From an uncultured Paracoccaceae bacterium (GTDB taxonomy: Bacteria; Pseudomonadota; Alphaproteobacteria; Rhodobacterales; Rhodobacteraceae): DNA of 64,000 nucleotides. Below are positions 25,042 to 34,337 of this stretch, piece after piece. The position numbers were made by a program, and so were the translations under genes. The notes under the pieces were generated by a model, which saw nothing but the letters and a program-made list of their open reading frames with translations, was not told the DNA's origin and did not search any database. Every line of letters begins with the position of its first letter. The stretch's first letter is position 1. The stretch is taken from contig CATOSB010000007.1 of assembly GCA_951812305.1 (NCBI GenBank), positions 1-64,000 of the forward strand. The letters are read 5' to 3'.

Positions 25042-26796
25042 TTACGCTTCACTTTCTGCTCCCCCACGCGAACGCGGAAACAATGGCATCGCCTGCACAC
25101 TCAAAGGCAGCGTGCCTTGCGGCACCCCTCCCCCCGGTTCCGGAAACGGCAGTTCCCCAGTCTGCACATCATGGATTGCTTTGAACAGCCGGTCGTCGAA
25201 ATACTGGATCCGCTTCGCCCGGATCGGCATCTGCGCATCGACGACCATGACAATCTCGTCGAGCGGCAGGCGGCGAGCCTCGTCCTCGGGCAGAAGCGAG
25301 GTTTCCTCAGTGCGGACGGACTGGCTGCGCCCTTCGAAGGGATTCTTGCCAATGGACCGCGAGCGCGTGACGACAGTCTTCGTGGTCTTGCCGACGGCTT
25401 TGCTGAGTTCTTCGACCGTCTTTTCGTCGGAGGGCGTCAGGTAAAGCTTCACGCCGGCGTTGCCCTGCAAAGCACGGCGGGTGTTCTCGCCGTAGATTTC
25501 ATCGAGGGCGGGGATGGTCTGAGTGACCACAGCCAGGTGGCCGCGATAGGTGCGCAGGGTTTCTATGCTCTCGACCACGATGGGCATTTTGCCCAAACGA
25601 TTGAACTCATCGAGCATGATCATGACCGGCCAGGGCTCATCCGGTCCGGGGTCCTTTTCCTGCATGGCGGAGAGGAGATCGGAGAAGAAGAGCCGGATCA
25701 GCGGTGCGAGCGGTTTCACCATGAGGGGCTGGACAACGAGGTAGACCGAGAAGGGCTTTTTCCGGATCGTGCGGAAATCAAAATCCGACACCGCCGTCGC
25801 CTCATCGATGGCCGGGTTTTGCCATTGATCCAGCCCCGAAGTCATCAGGAGCGAGACGTATGAGGTCAGCGTGTCGTTGTTGGTCGAGGCCAGCCGCGTG
25901 AAGATCAGCTTGGCGGCCCTGTTCTCCACCTCATGGCCTCGCGCGAAGTATTCCTTCTGCTTGTTCCCGCCCGAGGCGGCGATGCGGTAGATCTCGCCCA
26001 AGGTGGGGCGCTTGCGCTGGAAGGCCAGCAGGCCTGCCGCCACGAAGAGATCGATCCCGCCTTTGAGGAGGCCCTGCACCCGGTCGTTGTCACTCTGCAG
26101 GAACAGCGTCGCCAGGAGCTGTAATTCCATCTGCTGGCGCGCGGGGTCGGTCAGCTCGAAGATGCGCAGGAGCGGGTTGTAGCGATGCGTGCGCTTGCCC
26201 TCCCAGTCGGTCGGCGCGAAGCGATAAACCTTGTCTCCCTGTGCCGCGCGGTGCCGGGCCGTGGCTTCAAAACATTCGCCCTTCACATCGAGGGTGACAG
26301 CAGAACCCTGCCAGGTCAGCAGGTTTGGAATGACGAAGCCCGTGGTCTTACCACGCCCGGTGGGGGCCACGATCAGCGCGTGGGGGAAGATCTTCGAGCA
26401 GATATATTTCGCGCGAAATTTCGGGGGCCCCAATTTGCCCAGGATGAAGCCGGTGCCGGGCGGCCCGAAGAACCCGTTGGCCTTCATCTCGCCGCGCTTC
26501 TGCCAATGGGTCTGACCGAAGCGCGTGAGCGCGGAACCAGACATGGCGATACTCACCATCAGCCCGGCCACGGCGCAACCGCCGATGATCAGGTTGATCA
26601 GCTGGAAGTCATCCGGGCGCCGATCCCGGATCGCGAGATAGTGTTGCGCGATATAGGCGAAGTCGATGTCCGCCCCGAAGCCAAGGTCTTTGAAGGTCAG
26701 TACTGCCGAAGCAATCGTATAGCCAATTGCGGCGGCGACCAATGTGACCAGCAGAACTCCGACGGCGATGCGCGCCTTGCCCATGGACCCGCTCAA
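25042..26796 (-). CDS. traG: TraG/VirD4-type IV coupling protein, C-terminally clipped by IS66
   Basis: 584 residues. Two N-terminal transmembrane segments (about residues 9-32 and 66-88) and a FTsK/VirD4-like ATPase: Walker A APTGRGKTTG at 144-153 and Walker B VMIMLDEFNRLG near 390. Couples the relaxosome to the mating channel at the inner membrane. The start overlaps the relaxase stop (ATGA). The stop codon TAA is created by the IS66 terminus (GTAA), so the natural C-terminus is lost; relatives are often 600-700 residues. Catalytic core is complete. Confidence 0.88.
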   Translation of the reverse strand: MSGSMGKARIAVGVLLVTLVAAAIGYTIASAVLTFKDLGFGADIDFAYIAQHYLAIRDRRPDDFQLINLIIGGCAVAGLMVSIAMSGSALTRFGQTHWQKRGEMKANGFFGPPGTGFILGKLGPPKFRAKYICSKIFPHALIVAPTGRGKTTGFVIPNLLTWQGSAVTLDVKGECFEATARHRAAQGDKVYRFAPTDWEGKRTHRYNPLLRIFELTDPARQQMELQLLATLFLQSDNDRVQGLLKGGIDLFVAAGLLAFQRKRPTLGEIYRIAASGGNKQKEYFARGHEVENRAAKLIFTRLASTNNDTLTSYVSLLMTSGLDQWQNPAIDEATAVSDFDFRTIRKKPFSVYLVVQPLMVKPLAPLIRLFFSDLLSAMQEKDPGPDEPWPVMIMLDEFNRLGKMPIVVESIETLRTYRGHLAVVTQTIPALDEIYGENTRRALQGNAGVKLYLTPSDEKTVEELSKAVGKTTKTVVTRSRSIGKNPFEGRSQSVRTEETSLLPEDEARRLPLDEIVMVVDAQMPIRAKRIQYFDDRLFKAIHDVQTGELPFPEPGGGVPQGTLPLSVQAMPLFPRSRGGAESEA

Positions 26797-29003
26797 TGGA
26801 CCTGCCCGCGCTCAGACTCGCCGTCCACGTCCGCGGCGCGGTGTTTTTCATACTCGGTGTCGGCAAGGTCATCTACCACCTGGCGCAGGGCCTCCGAGTT
26901 GGCAGTCGCTGCATCTGACTGGAGATAGACCTTGGCGGCGTAGAGCCGGTCGAGACGATCCTCGAGAACCCTCTCCAGCGCGTCGGCATCCCCGGATGTG
27001 AGCCGGTCCAATTGCCTCTCGTCGAGGACCCGCGCGATCTCGCTTCGGAAGGCATCACGATCAGCTTCCGTCTCAAACGGTCCGGTCAGCTCCCCTGCCC
27101 GCTCATGGGCGAGAACACGATCCAGTTCAGGCGTCTCGATCAGACGCGCGTTTCGTTCTACCTGACTTGCCTCTTGGACGCGCACATAGGTGTCACCCAG
27201 ACCCTCGGCCAGTTGCTCGGGCATATCCGGATAGCGCGCCTGCAGGTCCCGCGTGATGGCCACGGAGATCGGCGTGGAGCTGTGGGCACCCATGCGCGCG
27301 GCCTCGACTTCCTGTGTGATGCGGGCGGCAAGATCACGATCGACGATCCGCGCTTGGCAGTCCTCATCCATGCGGATGACGTCGGTCGGGCTTTGCAGAA
27401 GCTCCGGGTGACCATTCAGATAGGCGCTCTGTTCGTCCTCAAGCCGCTCCACGGCGCGAGTTTCGATCACGGCCTCGTCGCGCTGTGCAAGTGGCGTCTC
27501 GAGCCGCACCGCGTCAGCAGTTTCTTCGATACGATCGTCAGTGAGATGCGCGCGGACTTCCCGGGCCTCCTCGATCACCCCATCCCGGCGCAGCACCTTC
27601 TCGCGCTCCAGAAGCGTGCCAAGTTCCACATGCACATCGTTGAGGATGTCCCGCGCCTGTTCCAGATCGGCGCGGCGCTCGAGATTGAGATCCCGCGCCT
27701 CCGCCACCTTGGAGAGATCATCGGCGATCCATTGATGCTCGAGTGCTGCGTTCTGGGCACCCGCCTCCATCCGGGCCACAACCTCCGTTGTGCTGATCCC
27801 GGTGCCGCGCAGGGCCGTATCGATCCGCGACCGAAATCGGGGCTCACTCAAACGCTCCAACTGGCTTTGCTGAATATTGACCTCGGAATAGACCCCACCC
27901 GCTGACGGAGCGTCCGACAGCGTGCTCGAGCGCAGTCCCAGCGGCTGCATGTGTTGCACCTGTGCCTGTATCTCGATGAGGCGTTTTTCCAGCACGGGAC
28001 GTTCCGCGCCAGACTTCTCGGCGATCATGCCCTGCACCCGCGCGAGCTTTTCCGCATAGAGGCTTCTCAGATCCTCAAAGCTTTGATCCTCGGCCATATA
28101 CACATCTCCTGTTCGGTCCACCTGCCCGCCATGCGCCAGCACCTCGCCCGCGCGAAAAAGTGCTGCGGCAATATCCTCGCGGGCCTCCCGGGAGGCTTCC
28201 GCGGCAAGCGAATGGTAGACGGTTCTGGTGTTGGCGATCTCCGCCAGCGTCCGGGCTAGGTCGGTCCCAACCCGTTCCCGCTCGCGGGGCGCGCGACCCT
28301 CTTCTTTCGCCGCATAAACCTCGCTGGTGCGGGCTGGGTAATGCACAACCCCGCGATCCACCCGGCGCGTGGCCTCCAGGCGCACACCATACTTTTCCGC
28401 CTCCTCGACCATGGCGAGGCGGAAATCGTCATAGTTGAAGCGATGATTGCGCCCCAGAAAAAAGAACTCGCCTTCCTGCGAGCGGCGGTTCAGCACCAGA
28501 TGCGCATGGGGGTGATCGCGGTCCTCATGCACCGCGATGATATAATCGAAATGCCCCGCGTCGGTCTGGAAGAACCGCTCGGCTACATCCGTCGCGATGT
28601 CGCGCACATCCTCGCCGCGCGTGCCGATGGGGAAGGACATGAGCATGTGGGTGGTCTGCCCGAGCTTGGGTTTGAAGCCCGCATCCCACCGCTTGGCAAA
28701 GCGCTCGGTCAGATCCTTGATGTCACCCGCCTCGAGCTTCGCCTTGCCATCCAAGAACCCGCTGGAGTCGACGATATGGGTGGACTTGGTCGTGAGGTAA
28801 TCGAGCTGGTTTGCAAGCTGCGACTTGGTATGCGTGCCGCCGCTCCGGATCGCCTTGAAGACCGCCGACCGGTGCCCGGCTGCCGCGCGCATGAGCTGGG
28901 TCTGCTTGGACACGTGCAGCCCTTGCATCGAGCCCCGGACGCGGCTCCAGCCATCCCGGAAGACCTCTCCCGTGACGGCATGGACGGCATCATTCAGCCG
29001 CAT
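26793..29003 (-). CDS. Conjugative relaxase, MOBP/VirD2 type
   Basis: 736 residues from the ATG at 29003, with GAGGGAG upstream. The relaxase domain contains the metal-binding histidine motif HEDRDHPHAHLVLN (H159, H164, H166, H168), the hallmark of MOBP enzymes that nick oriT. An upstream catalytic Tyr is likely in HIVDSSGF/QLDYLTTKS (QLDYLT). The C-terminal ~500 residues are acidic and helical, probably contacting the coupling protein. Operon order is mobC, relaxase, traG with overlapping genes. Confidence 0.88.
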   Translation of the reverse strand: MRLNDAVHAVTGEVFRDGWSRVRGSMQGLHVSKQTQLMRAAAGHRSAVFKAIRSGGTHTKSQLANQLDYLTTKSTHIVDSSGFLDGKAKLEAGDIKDLTERFAKRWDAGFKPKLGQTTHMLMSFPIGTRGEDVRDIATDVAERFFQTDAGHFDYIIAVHEDRDHPHAHLVLNRRSQEGEFFFLGRNHRFNYDDFRLAMVEEAEKYGVRLEATRRVDRGVVHYPARTSEVYAAKEEGRAPRERERVGTDLARTLAEIANTRTVYHSLAAEASREAREDIAAALFRAGEVLAHGGQVDRTGDVYMAEDQSFEDLRSLYAEKLARVQGMIAEKSGAERPVLEKRLIEIQAQVQHMQPLGLRSSTLSDAPSAGGVYSEVNIQQSQLERLSEPRFRSRIDTALRGTGISTTEVVARMEAGAQNAALEHQWIADDLSKVAEARDLNLERRADLEQARDILNDVHVELGTLLEREKVLRRDGVIEEAREVRAHLTDDRIEETADAVRLETPLAQRDEAVIETRAVERLEDEQSAYLNGHPELLQSPTDVIRMDEDCQARIVDRDLAARITQEVEAARMGAHSSTPISVAITRDLQARYPDMPEQLAEGLGDTYVRVQEASQVERNARLIETPELDRVLAHERAGELTGPFETEADRDAFRSEIARVLDERQLDRLTSGDADALERVLEDRLDRLYAAKVYLQSDAATANSEALRQVVDDLADTEYEKHRAADVDGESERGQVH

Positions 29004-29582
29004 GCGCAAACTCCCTCAGCGCGGCCGTGGCCTGCAGCTGCATCGCGTGCCGACGGCGGCGCAGAAGCAGATCGATCTCGTCAGCAGAATCCAGAATGAA
29101 CCGCGCCAGCCCGCGCATCTGCGCAAGGCGCAATTCGGTGAACTCGGCACTCGTGCCCCCCACGGCCCCTGCCCCCGCCGGTTGGCCTGCGTCATCTGTT
29201 TGGAGATCTGCGCGACCCCATTGCCGACCTCGTGCAGTGAAGCGCGGTAGCGCGCCATCTCTGCTGCCATCTGCGCATCCGGAACGAACACCCCGCCTGC
29301 CGCCTGAATGAGCCGCCTGAGCCCCTCGGCACGGCTCTCGATCCCGGCCTCGGCCAGCACCTCGTCGAGCGCTGCAAGCTCCGCAGCCGTGACCTTCACA
29401 CTGACTGCTGAGACCGGGATCGCGGCATCCGTCTGGCGCTCGGCATCGGCTTTCAAGACGTAGCGCACGGCGCGCGATGTGACCTCGAAACGCTCAGCCA
29501 GCTCAGACGTCGACACACCCTCCGCGGCCTCGCGGACGATCTGCATCTTCTCGATCTCTGTCAGGCGTTTTGTTCGGGACAT
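28994..29582 (-). pseudogene. mobC: MobC-like relaxosome accessory protein, frameshifted
   Basis: Start ATG 29582 (MSRTKRLTEIEKMQIVREAA). N-terminal HTH (TSELAERFEVTSRAVRYVL), then a MobC region (EVLAEAGIESRAEGLRRLI, GNGVAQISKQMTQANRRG). After about 29170 the good frame moves: the continued frame gives Cys/Trp-rich nonsense to 29016. The shifted frame reads SAEFTELRLAQMRGLARFIL, ILDSADEIDLLLRRRR and ends AALREFAHAAE with TGA at 28996-28994, overlapping the relaxase start. One extra G in a G-run near 29160-29175 explains it: real mutation, slippage or sequencing error. Confidence 0.7.
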
Positions 29583-30085
29583 GCGGAAGAAAGACCCCCT
29601 ATTTCCTGCCACCTTCCACCAAGGCTGCTTACACCTTACGATAATATACCAAGCGGTCGAATATATACTTACGTCGCATTCAGACTCAGGCAGCCTTGGT
29701 GTCCGCTTCACGCCGCGGCCCGCAGGGACGCGGCTCTGCCGCCCTCACCACCGGGCAACCAACCTGCCCTAGGGGTCCCCCCGCCCGAGGGTCTGGCCGA
29801 ACGCCAAGTGTTCGGACGGAAACGCGGGCGGGCGCAAACCCCACCGACAGGGCGGACAGGCAGGGTCAAGGAGGGCCAGATTTGGCTTGGCCAAATCTCT
29901 GCCGCAAAACCCGCCAGGCCCGGCCTGGCTGTTTTTGGGGATGGCCCCCTTGAGGCTGGCTGGCTGCTCTGTCGCGATTCCTTTGATCTTGGCGGCGTTC
30001 GACCCACGAACGAGCAGCGACCGACACCTGGGGGTCGCCACCGGCAATCAACCCCGCCGGTGACGGCGTCCCTGGAACAGGGAAA
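29583..30085. other. Noncoding region upstream of mobC, candidate oriT
   Basis: About 500 bp without a recognisable gene. AT-rich stretch TTACGATAATATACCAAGC near 29637-29655 and CGAATATATACTTACG near 29658-29673 directly upstream of mobC, then GC-rich sequence. In MOBP plasmids oriT usually lies here, beside the relaxase operon. No nick consensus was identified with certainty. Confidence 0.4.
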
Positions 30086-30105
30086 GGGCCGCCTGATGGC
30101 GGCCC
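30086..30105 (-). terminator. Rho-independent-type hairpin after the small plasmid gene
   Basis: GGGCCGCC-TGAT-GGCGGCCC, perfect 8-bp stem. Read on the minus strand it is followed by CCTTTCCC. Lies 17 bp beyond the stop at 30122. Confidence 0.7.
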
Positions 30106-30121
30106 ATCCTCGTCAGAGGAT

Positions 30122-30328
30122 TTAGTCCTGAGGTTCCCTCGAGCTCGGCGGGAACATCACCAGCTCCGAAACCGCGACCGGGAAGTCGAGCTTGAGGCTG
30201 AAGAACTCCGAGCCGTCCCCGTTGCGGGTGTTGCGGAACATGGCGCCCACGCGTTGGAAGCGGGTGCGTTCCTGGCCGTCATTGTCGGTGAATTTGACTG
30301 GGACGGTGGCGACGTAGTGGTTGGTCAT
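30122..30328 (-). CDS. Small conserved plasmid protein of unknown function
   Basis: 68 residues from the ATG at 30328 (MTNHYVATVPVKFTDNDGQE), preceded by AAAAAGGAGAGACCC, a strong ribosome binding site. Contains TRFQRVGAMFRNTRNGDGSE and SLKLDFPVAVSELVMFPP, a small beta-rich fold. Similar small proteins accompany plasmid transfer regions. The longer open frame upstream is an artefact of the inverted leader repeat. Ends at a clear terminator. Confidence 0.65.
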   Translation of the reverse strand: MTNHYVATVPVKFTDNDGQERTRFQRVGAMFRNTRNGDGSEFFSLKLDFPVAVSELVMFPPSSREPQD

Positions 30329-30517
30329 TTGGGTCTCTCCTTTTTGCGATGGGGATCTCACAGCACGGGTGCAAGAGGCCCGGTCGCAAGCGCAAATGCG
30401 GAGGGTCCGCGCCAAAGGCGTGGAAGCCGTATTTGTGCTTGCCGAAGCGCAAGCGGAGGGCACGGCCGGACCGACCCCGTGCGATCCCCATCCATGAGCA
30501 AAAAGGAGGGACCCAAA
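30328..30517. repeat. Long imperfect inverted repeat enclosing the leader of the small gene
   Basis: Left arm 30328-30357 (TTTGGGTCTCTCCTTTTTG...GGGGATC) and right arm 30483-30517 pair with one mismatch and a 5-base bulge, separated by 125 bp. The left arm contains the ribosome binding site of the 68-residue gene; the right arm carries the same AAAAAGGAGGGACCC on the plus strand with no gene after it. May be an inverted duplication of a leader or a regulatory cruciform. Confidence 0.6.
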
Positions 30518-30687
30518 TCTGTGCCGCCACTTTGAACCCGCCATCGATCCCGTTGATCCCGATCTGAGATGGCTTGGTTCGTTCTAATCTAACGCACGTG
30601 GATAATGATCCGTCACGCTCAAGACATGGCAGGTCAGCGTTCAGCCGCGAGCGAAGATCAGTCGTCTATGTCGGGTGAGTGCCCCTG

Positions 30688-31764
30688 CTATCGGCACCAG
30701 GGTTGAGGGCGTGAGGGACAACTGGCGCGGCCACATCGGTATGGCACGGCCAAACCTTCAGCGATGAGCGTACTTCCCACGTCCCGACCGTCAACGAACA
30801 GCGAGCCACAGAACCGCCCGAAATTGCACTGATCCGTGCCTTCAGTCCCGGGCCGACAGGAACAGGCCACGCGCTCAAATTCAATTGACGCCGCACCCCT
30901 CACCAATTGATCAAGACGCTCTGTTGCGCGTTCCCCGACCTGCCGCTCCGCAGTGCAGGACGGTCTCCATGTCTCAGGCGCGTTAAACCCGACGAGTCGC
31001 ACGTTCGCTGTCATGCCTCGAACATCGATCGTATCACCATCAATGATCCGTATATCGCTGGCTCGAAGCGACCGGTCCTGGGAGGCGGGTCGCTCTGCAG
31101 GTGGCGCCGCCGACGACAGGAAACCGGAAGACATCCAGCCCGTTCCCAAGTTAGACCGAATTTGGGTCCACTGCCCTTCATCGCGAAGCTTTTCGACGCG
31201 GGTCCCTTCGCTCAAGACGCCCATCACGGCGTTCGAGGTAGACGGCCCAGCACGTTGGTTGACACGTGTCCCTGTCACATAGACGTAAGCGGTGTTTGCC
31301 GTTTGCGATGTGGGCAATGCTGACGGACTGTAGGGTGTGGATCGTAAATTTGATGACTCAAACAATGATCCAACCAACGCGAAAAACGCGACAGCAATAA
31401 CCAACGGCACCATGATTTGGCGTTGAGCCTTGCGCACGGCACGCCGAGGTGCGGTGATCGCGCGGGTCACGGAGATCGGACGGGGTCTCGCCTGTACGGC
31501 TCTGGAGCTGCGCTTTGGTGCAGGTTGAGAAGTGCCGTCGTCGGCAGCTGACCTTGTCTGGGCTGGTTTTTCCCGTTCCAGTTTCAGGACTTTGTGCAGG
31601 CTGGCATACTGTGCTTTGCTAAGACGCGTCTCCGTCCCATACCGCTGAAACCGTTCAGCCATGTTTGTGAGAAAAGACACTTCCCAATCGTTTGCCTGCC
31701 CAGACCGCAAACGCGCATCAATGCGCGATTGAATCTCTTTGGTGCGTTCCGGAGAAAAAGGCAT
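30688..31764 (-). CDS. Membrane-anchored SH3 - thermonuclease (SNase) protein
   Basis: 358 residues from the ATG at 31764 (MPFSPERTKEIQSRI); upstream frame is not conserved-looking. Order: N-terminal basic/acidic region, one transmembrane helix (IMVPLVIAVAFFALVGSLF, about residue 120-138), bacterial SH3 domain (YVTGTRVNQRAGPSTSNAV ... GWMSSGFL), then a staphylococcal-nuclease-like domain (IRIIDGDTIDVRGMTANVRL, GFNAPET) whose Asp and Arg residues are typical of the active site. Topology puts nuclease and SH3 in the periplasm. Possible roles: degrading incoming DNA or trimming during transfer. Lies in the plasmid backbone. Confidence 0.75.
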   Translation of the reverse strand: MPFSPERTKEIQSRIDARLRSGQANDWEVSFLTNMAERFQRYGTETRLSKAQYASLHKVLKLEREKPAQTRSAADDGTSQPAPKRSSRAVQARPRPISVTRAITAPRRAVRKAQRQIMVPLVIAVAFFALVGSLFESSNLRSTPYSPSALPTSQTANTAYVYVTGTRVNQRAGPSTSNAVMGVLSEGTRVEKLRDEGQWTQIRSNLGTGWMSSGFLSSAAPPAERPASQDRSLRASDIRIIDGDTIDVRGMTANVRLVGFNAPETWRPSCTAERQVGERATERLDQLVRGAASIEFERVACSCRPGTEGTDQCNFGRFCGSLFVDGRDVGSTLIAEGLAVPYRCGRASCPSRPQPWCR

Positions 31765-31970
31765 CGGGGGTAAAACCTGGGCGGGTGTTGAGCTGCGCAA
31801 CAAATGTCTTCTGCCGCACGACCATAATAAGCTGTGATTGCATCGAGATACCATCCAGTCATTCCCAAAAACCAGATTGGCCAGATTGCAATCACCAAGA
31901 CTTTCGATGCCCATTGCTGGAGTTCACTGCGATACCCCTGAGGTTCGCGCACCTCTGAGAAACGAAGAAA

Positions 31971-31990
31971 GGGCCGCCCTTAGGCGACCC
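31971..31990 (-). terminator. Hairpin terminator after the DUF2493 gene
   Basis: GGGCCGCCCTTAGGCGACCC, 8-bp stem with one G-U. On the minus strand it is followed by CTTTCTTCG. 7 bp after the stop at 31997. Confidence 0.65.
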
Positions 31991-32274
31991 TATCAATTAC
32001 ATCTCCGCGGTCTTCTTCGCCGGATCAGTGACCCGCATTACCGTCAGCCCTTTTGCCTCGGCCTTCTGTCCGAGGTTCAGCGCCACGCCATTGCCGCCAA
32101 AGAGAACAACCCCCGTCGCGGCAAACTTGTCGTCCAGCATCTCATCGTTGCACTTGAACGGAGCCGCCCGCCCATGGGCGGACCAGCGCGGATCGAACCG
32201 CGCCTGCGAGACCCCGCGCGCCCGCGCCCAGCGGGCCGCGATCATCTCGGCCCCGTGCTTGCCACCCTTGTGGC

Positions 32275-33676
32275 CTATAAGATTCACACATCTCACGATG
32301 CACGGTGATGTATACTCTCTGCGATATACGCGCCGTGTTTGATGGATTGGAACTCGGTCCAACCTGACAGGATTACAATAGGCCCTGGTTTTCCATAGTA
32401 TCCGGTCCAGCCGCCCAACCTTGCGCAGACCCACGAGGCGAAAGCGAGGCTGCCTTTGGGGTGGGGGTTTTTCTGTCGGTCTGTCTTGCCCTCGAGGTCT
32501 GCGCTGAGCGCCTCCAGCAGAGGTTGATCGGCGGCATCGAAGGCATCGGTCAGCGGACGCAGGCACCGGCCATCGCGTTCGGCGACCATCTGCATCACAA
32601 CCGTCGCGGCGATCATGCAGGCCAGGATCAGGCGATTGCGCGGACCGGTGTCGTTGATGCGCAGGGCCTCGATGTCGAACCCTTTGCGCTTCATCGTGCG
32701 GAACAGTTCCTCGATCCTCCAGCGTTTGGCATAGCGCTCGGCGACGTCCAAAGCGTCGGTGACATTGATGATGTCGTAGCTCGTCAGCAAACGCCAGTGT
32801 ACGGGTTTGACGCCGTCAGGCGGTGTTTCCTCGCGCAGGTCGATATAGGTGAGAGTGACCGGTGCAGATGTCGTTTTTTCCAATCTTTTCGGCGGCTTCA
32901 TGGTTGCCTGGCCAAACCGGATCGACAGCCTGGCGTCGCGGGCGGCCCGCCCCGGGCTCTTGGGAAGAGTAAGCAGGGTCGTGCCCAGCCTCGGCATGGC
33001 GGCAATCCATTCGGCTATCTTATCACCGCCCTCAAGCGTGCGGTTGTGATTGGCCCTAACGATCAACTCCACATTTTGGGGCCTGCGCGCAAACAGGTCG
33101 AAAATATCGGCCTCGCGATCCGCCACCATCGTGATCCGCCCAGCCCCGGCGATCTCGCCCGCCCGCTCGGTGGCCGCCAGCCAGCGGTGGCTTTCTTTGT
33201 CTTCGAAGGCACGCGCATGCCGGGTCGCACGTTGGCCGGTGTCACGCTCGCAAAACGTTGCATCCAGCGCCCCCGGGACAGCGCCATCCCGCGCATCCAC
33301 CGCGATCATCGCATGCAGGTAATCGCCACCGCCGCCACTCGACCGCGTTACCGTTGTGTCCTGCACTGCCAGAATATCACGCCCTTCGCAGGCCTCCCGG
33401 GTCCGAACAAAGGCCGCATCGCACATTGCCTCTAGCGTCACAGCCGGATTGCGTAGAAACCGCGTGAACCGGATCTCGCCCGCCCGCGTGCCCCCGAGCC
33501 GCCGGACCCGAACCCCGTCACCGCCTGTTGCAACCAGCCTATCCAGAAGCAAGGCCCCCCTTTTTCGAGGCGAGCATCCCCAAAGTTCCCAAGCGTTTGC
33601 TGCATCATTGCCTCCCTTTTCAACAAGAGAATCAGAAAAGCTGACTGACGGCAACCAAGATGTGTGAATGTCATAG
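32275..33676 (-). mobile_element. IS4-family element type B
   Basis: 1402 bp, ends CTATAAGATTCACACATCT and (inward on the other strand) CTATGACATTCACACATCT. Flanked by the 9-bp direct repeat CCTTGTGGC (32266-32274, 33677-33685). Single copy in the window. Confidence 0.88.
32293..33654 (-). CDS. IS4-family transposase (type B, Tn5-like)
   Basis: 453 residues. DDE parts: ILAVQDTTVTRSSG (Asp), TMVADREADIFDLFAR (Asp) and the Y-R-E-K region AERYAKRWRIEELFRTMKRKG. N-terminal GAALLDRL-type domain as in Tn5-like enzymes (RGALLLDRLVATGGDG). Appears full length and intact. Confidence 0.9.
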   Translation of the reverse strand: MPSVSFSDSLVEKGGNDAANAWELWGCSPRKRGALLLDRLVATGGDGVRVRRLGGTRAGEIRFTRFLRNPAVTLEAMCDAAFVRTREACEGRDILAVQDTTVTRSSGGGGDYLHAMIAVDARDGAVPGALDATFCERDTGQRATRHARAFEDKESHRWLAATERAGEIAGAGRITMVADREADIFDLFARRPQNVELIVRANHNRTLEGGDKIAEWIAAMPRLGTTLLTLPKSPGRAARDARLSIRFGQATMKPPKRLEKTTSAPVTLTYIDLREETPPDGVKPVHWRLLTSYDIINVTDALDVAERYAKRWRIEELFRTMKRKGFDIEALRINDTGPRNRLILACMIAATVVMQMVAERDGRCLRPLTDAFDAADQPLLEALSADLEGKTDRQKNPHPKGSLAFASWVCARLGGWTGYYGKPGPIVILSGWTEFQSIKHGAYIAESIHHRAS

Positions 33677-34337
33677 CCTTGTGGCAGAGGAAGATCTCCT
33701 GATTGCGGTTTTGTTTGATCCGCTCCCGAACCTTGTCGAGCGTATTGAAGATGACGTCGATATCGGTCCAGTCGGTTGCGCCAGAGACAATCAGCGGCAC
33801 GCCTTCGACCTTGGACTTCGCGGCCGTCTCGCGATCATGCTGCTCCAGAAGCTGCCGGGCCTCGAAGACGGCCCCGGTCTCCTGCGCCCGACCACTGGCG
33901 CGTGACCCTGCCGCCGGGATGAAGGCATGTCCCGTCTCGATCTCGTAGCATTCCGCTGCTGCTTCGCTCATCACCTCGATGGCGCCTACGATCTCGCGCA
34001 GCTGCAGAAAGCGCGCCTGCGCCTCTTCGAGCGCCGTCTCGGCGATCTCCGATCCGTCGTGAGATTTTGCCAGCGCGCCGATCTTGTCGGCTGTGCGATC
34101 GACCTCCTTGCCGAGCGTCACCTTGCTCCGTTGCAGGATCGTCGCGAACCCGTGGGCCAGCGGTTCGATTTCTGCCTCGAGGCCGGTCCCGCGCAATTGC
34201 CCGAGCAGGGTCTCGAAGGTTTCGCGGATGATGCTGTCCTTCAGGATGTGATCTTCCGGGATCGGCAGATGGGCGTCCTTCTCGGTCAGCCCGAAAAGCT
34301 CGATGGTCTCGTAGGTGTTCGCTTGGTCGTAAGCCAT

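Larger units (their letters stand above)
22577..25045 (-). mobile_element. IS66-family element with tnpA-tnpB-tnpC, copy 1
   Basis: 2469 bp, ends GTAAGCGGTGTCACC (tnpC side) and GTAACCGGTGCGAGC read inward (tnpA side). The left flank GCAAGAAC (22569-22576) does not match the right flank GCTTCACT. It matches instead the tnpA-side flank of copy 2 (GTTCTTGC at 43339-43346). The two copies are inverted relative to each other. Confidence 0.88.
31997..34337 (-). pseudogene. DUF2493 (SLOG-like) plasmid protein, split by an IS4
   Basis: Parts 34337-33677 and 32265-31997. Removing the IS (32275-33676) and one copy of the 9-bp repeat GCCACAAGG restores 930 nt, 309 residues, joined at FLCHKGGKHGAEMIAARWA. 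The C-terminal domain is DUF2493: VPLIVSGATDWTDIDVIF, LCHKGGKHGAE, FKCNDEMLD, GVVLFGGNGVALNLGQKAEA. This is a Rossmann-like SLOG superfamily fold that may bind nucleotides. The N-terminal ~190 residues are helical (MAYDQANTYETIELFGL...). Common in plasmid backbones of this group; function unknown. Ends at a terminator. Confidence 0.8.
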
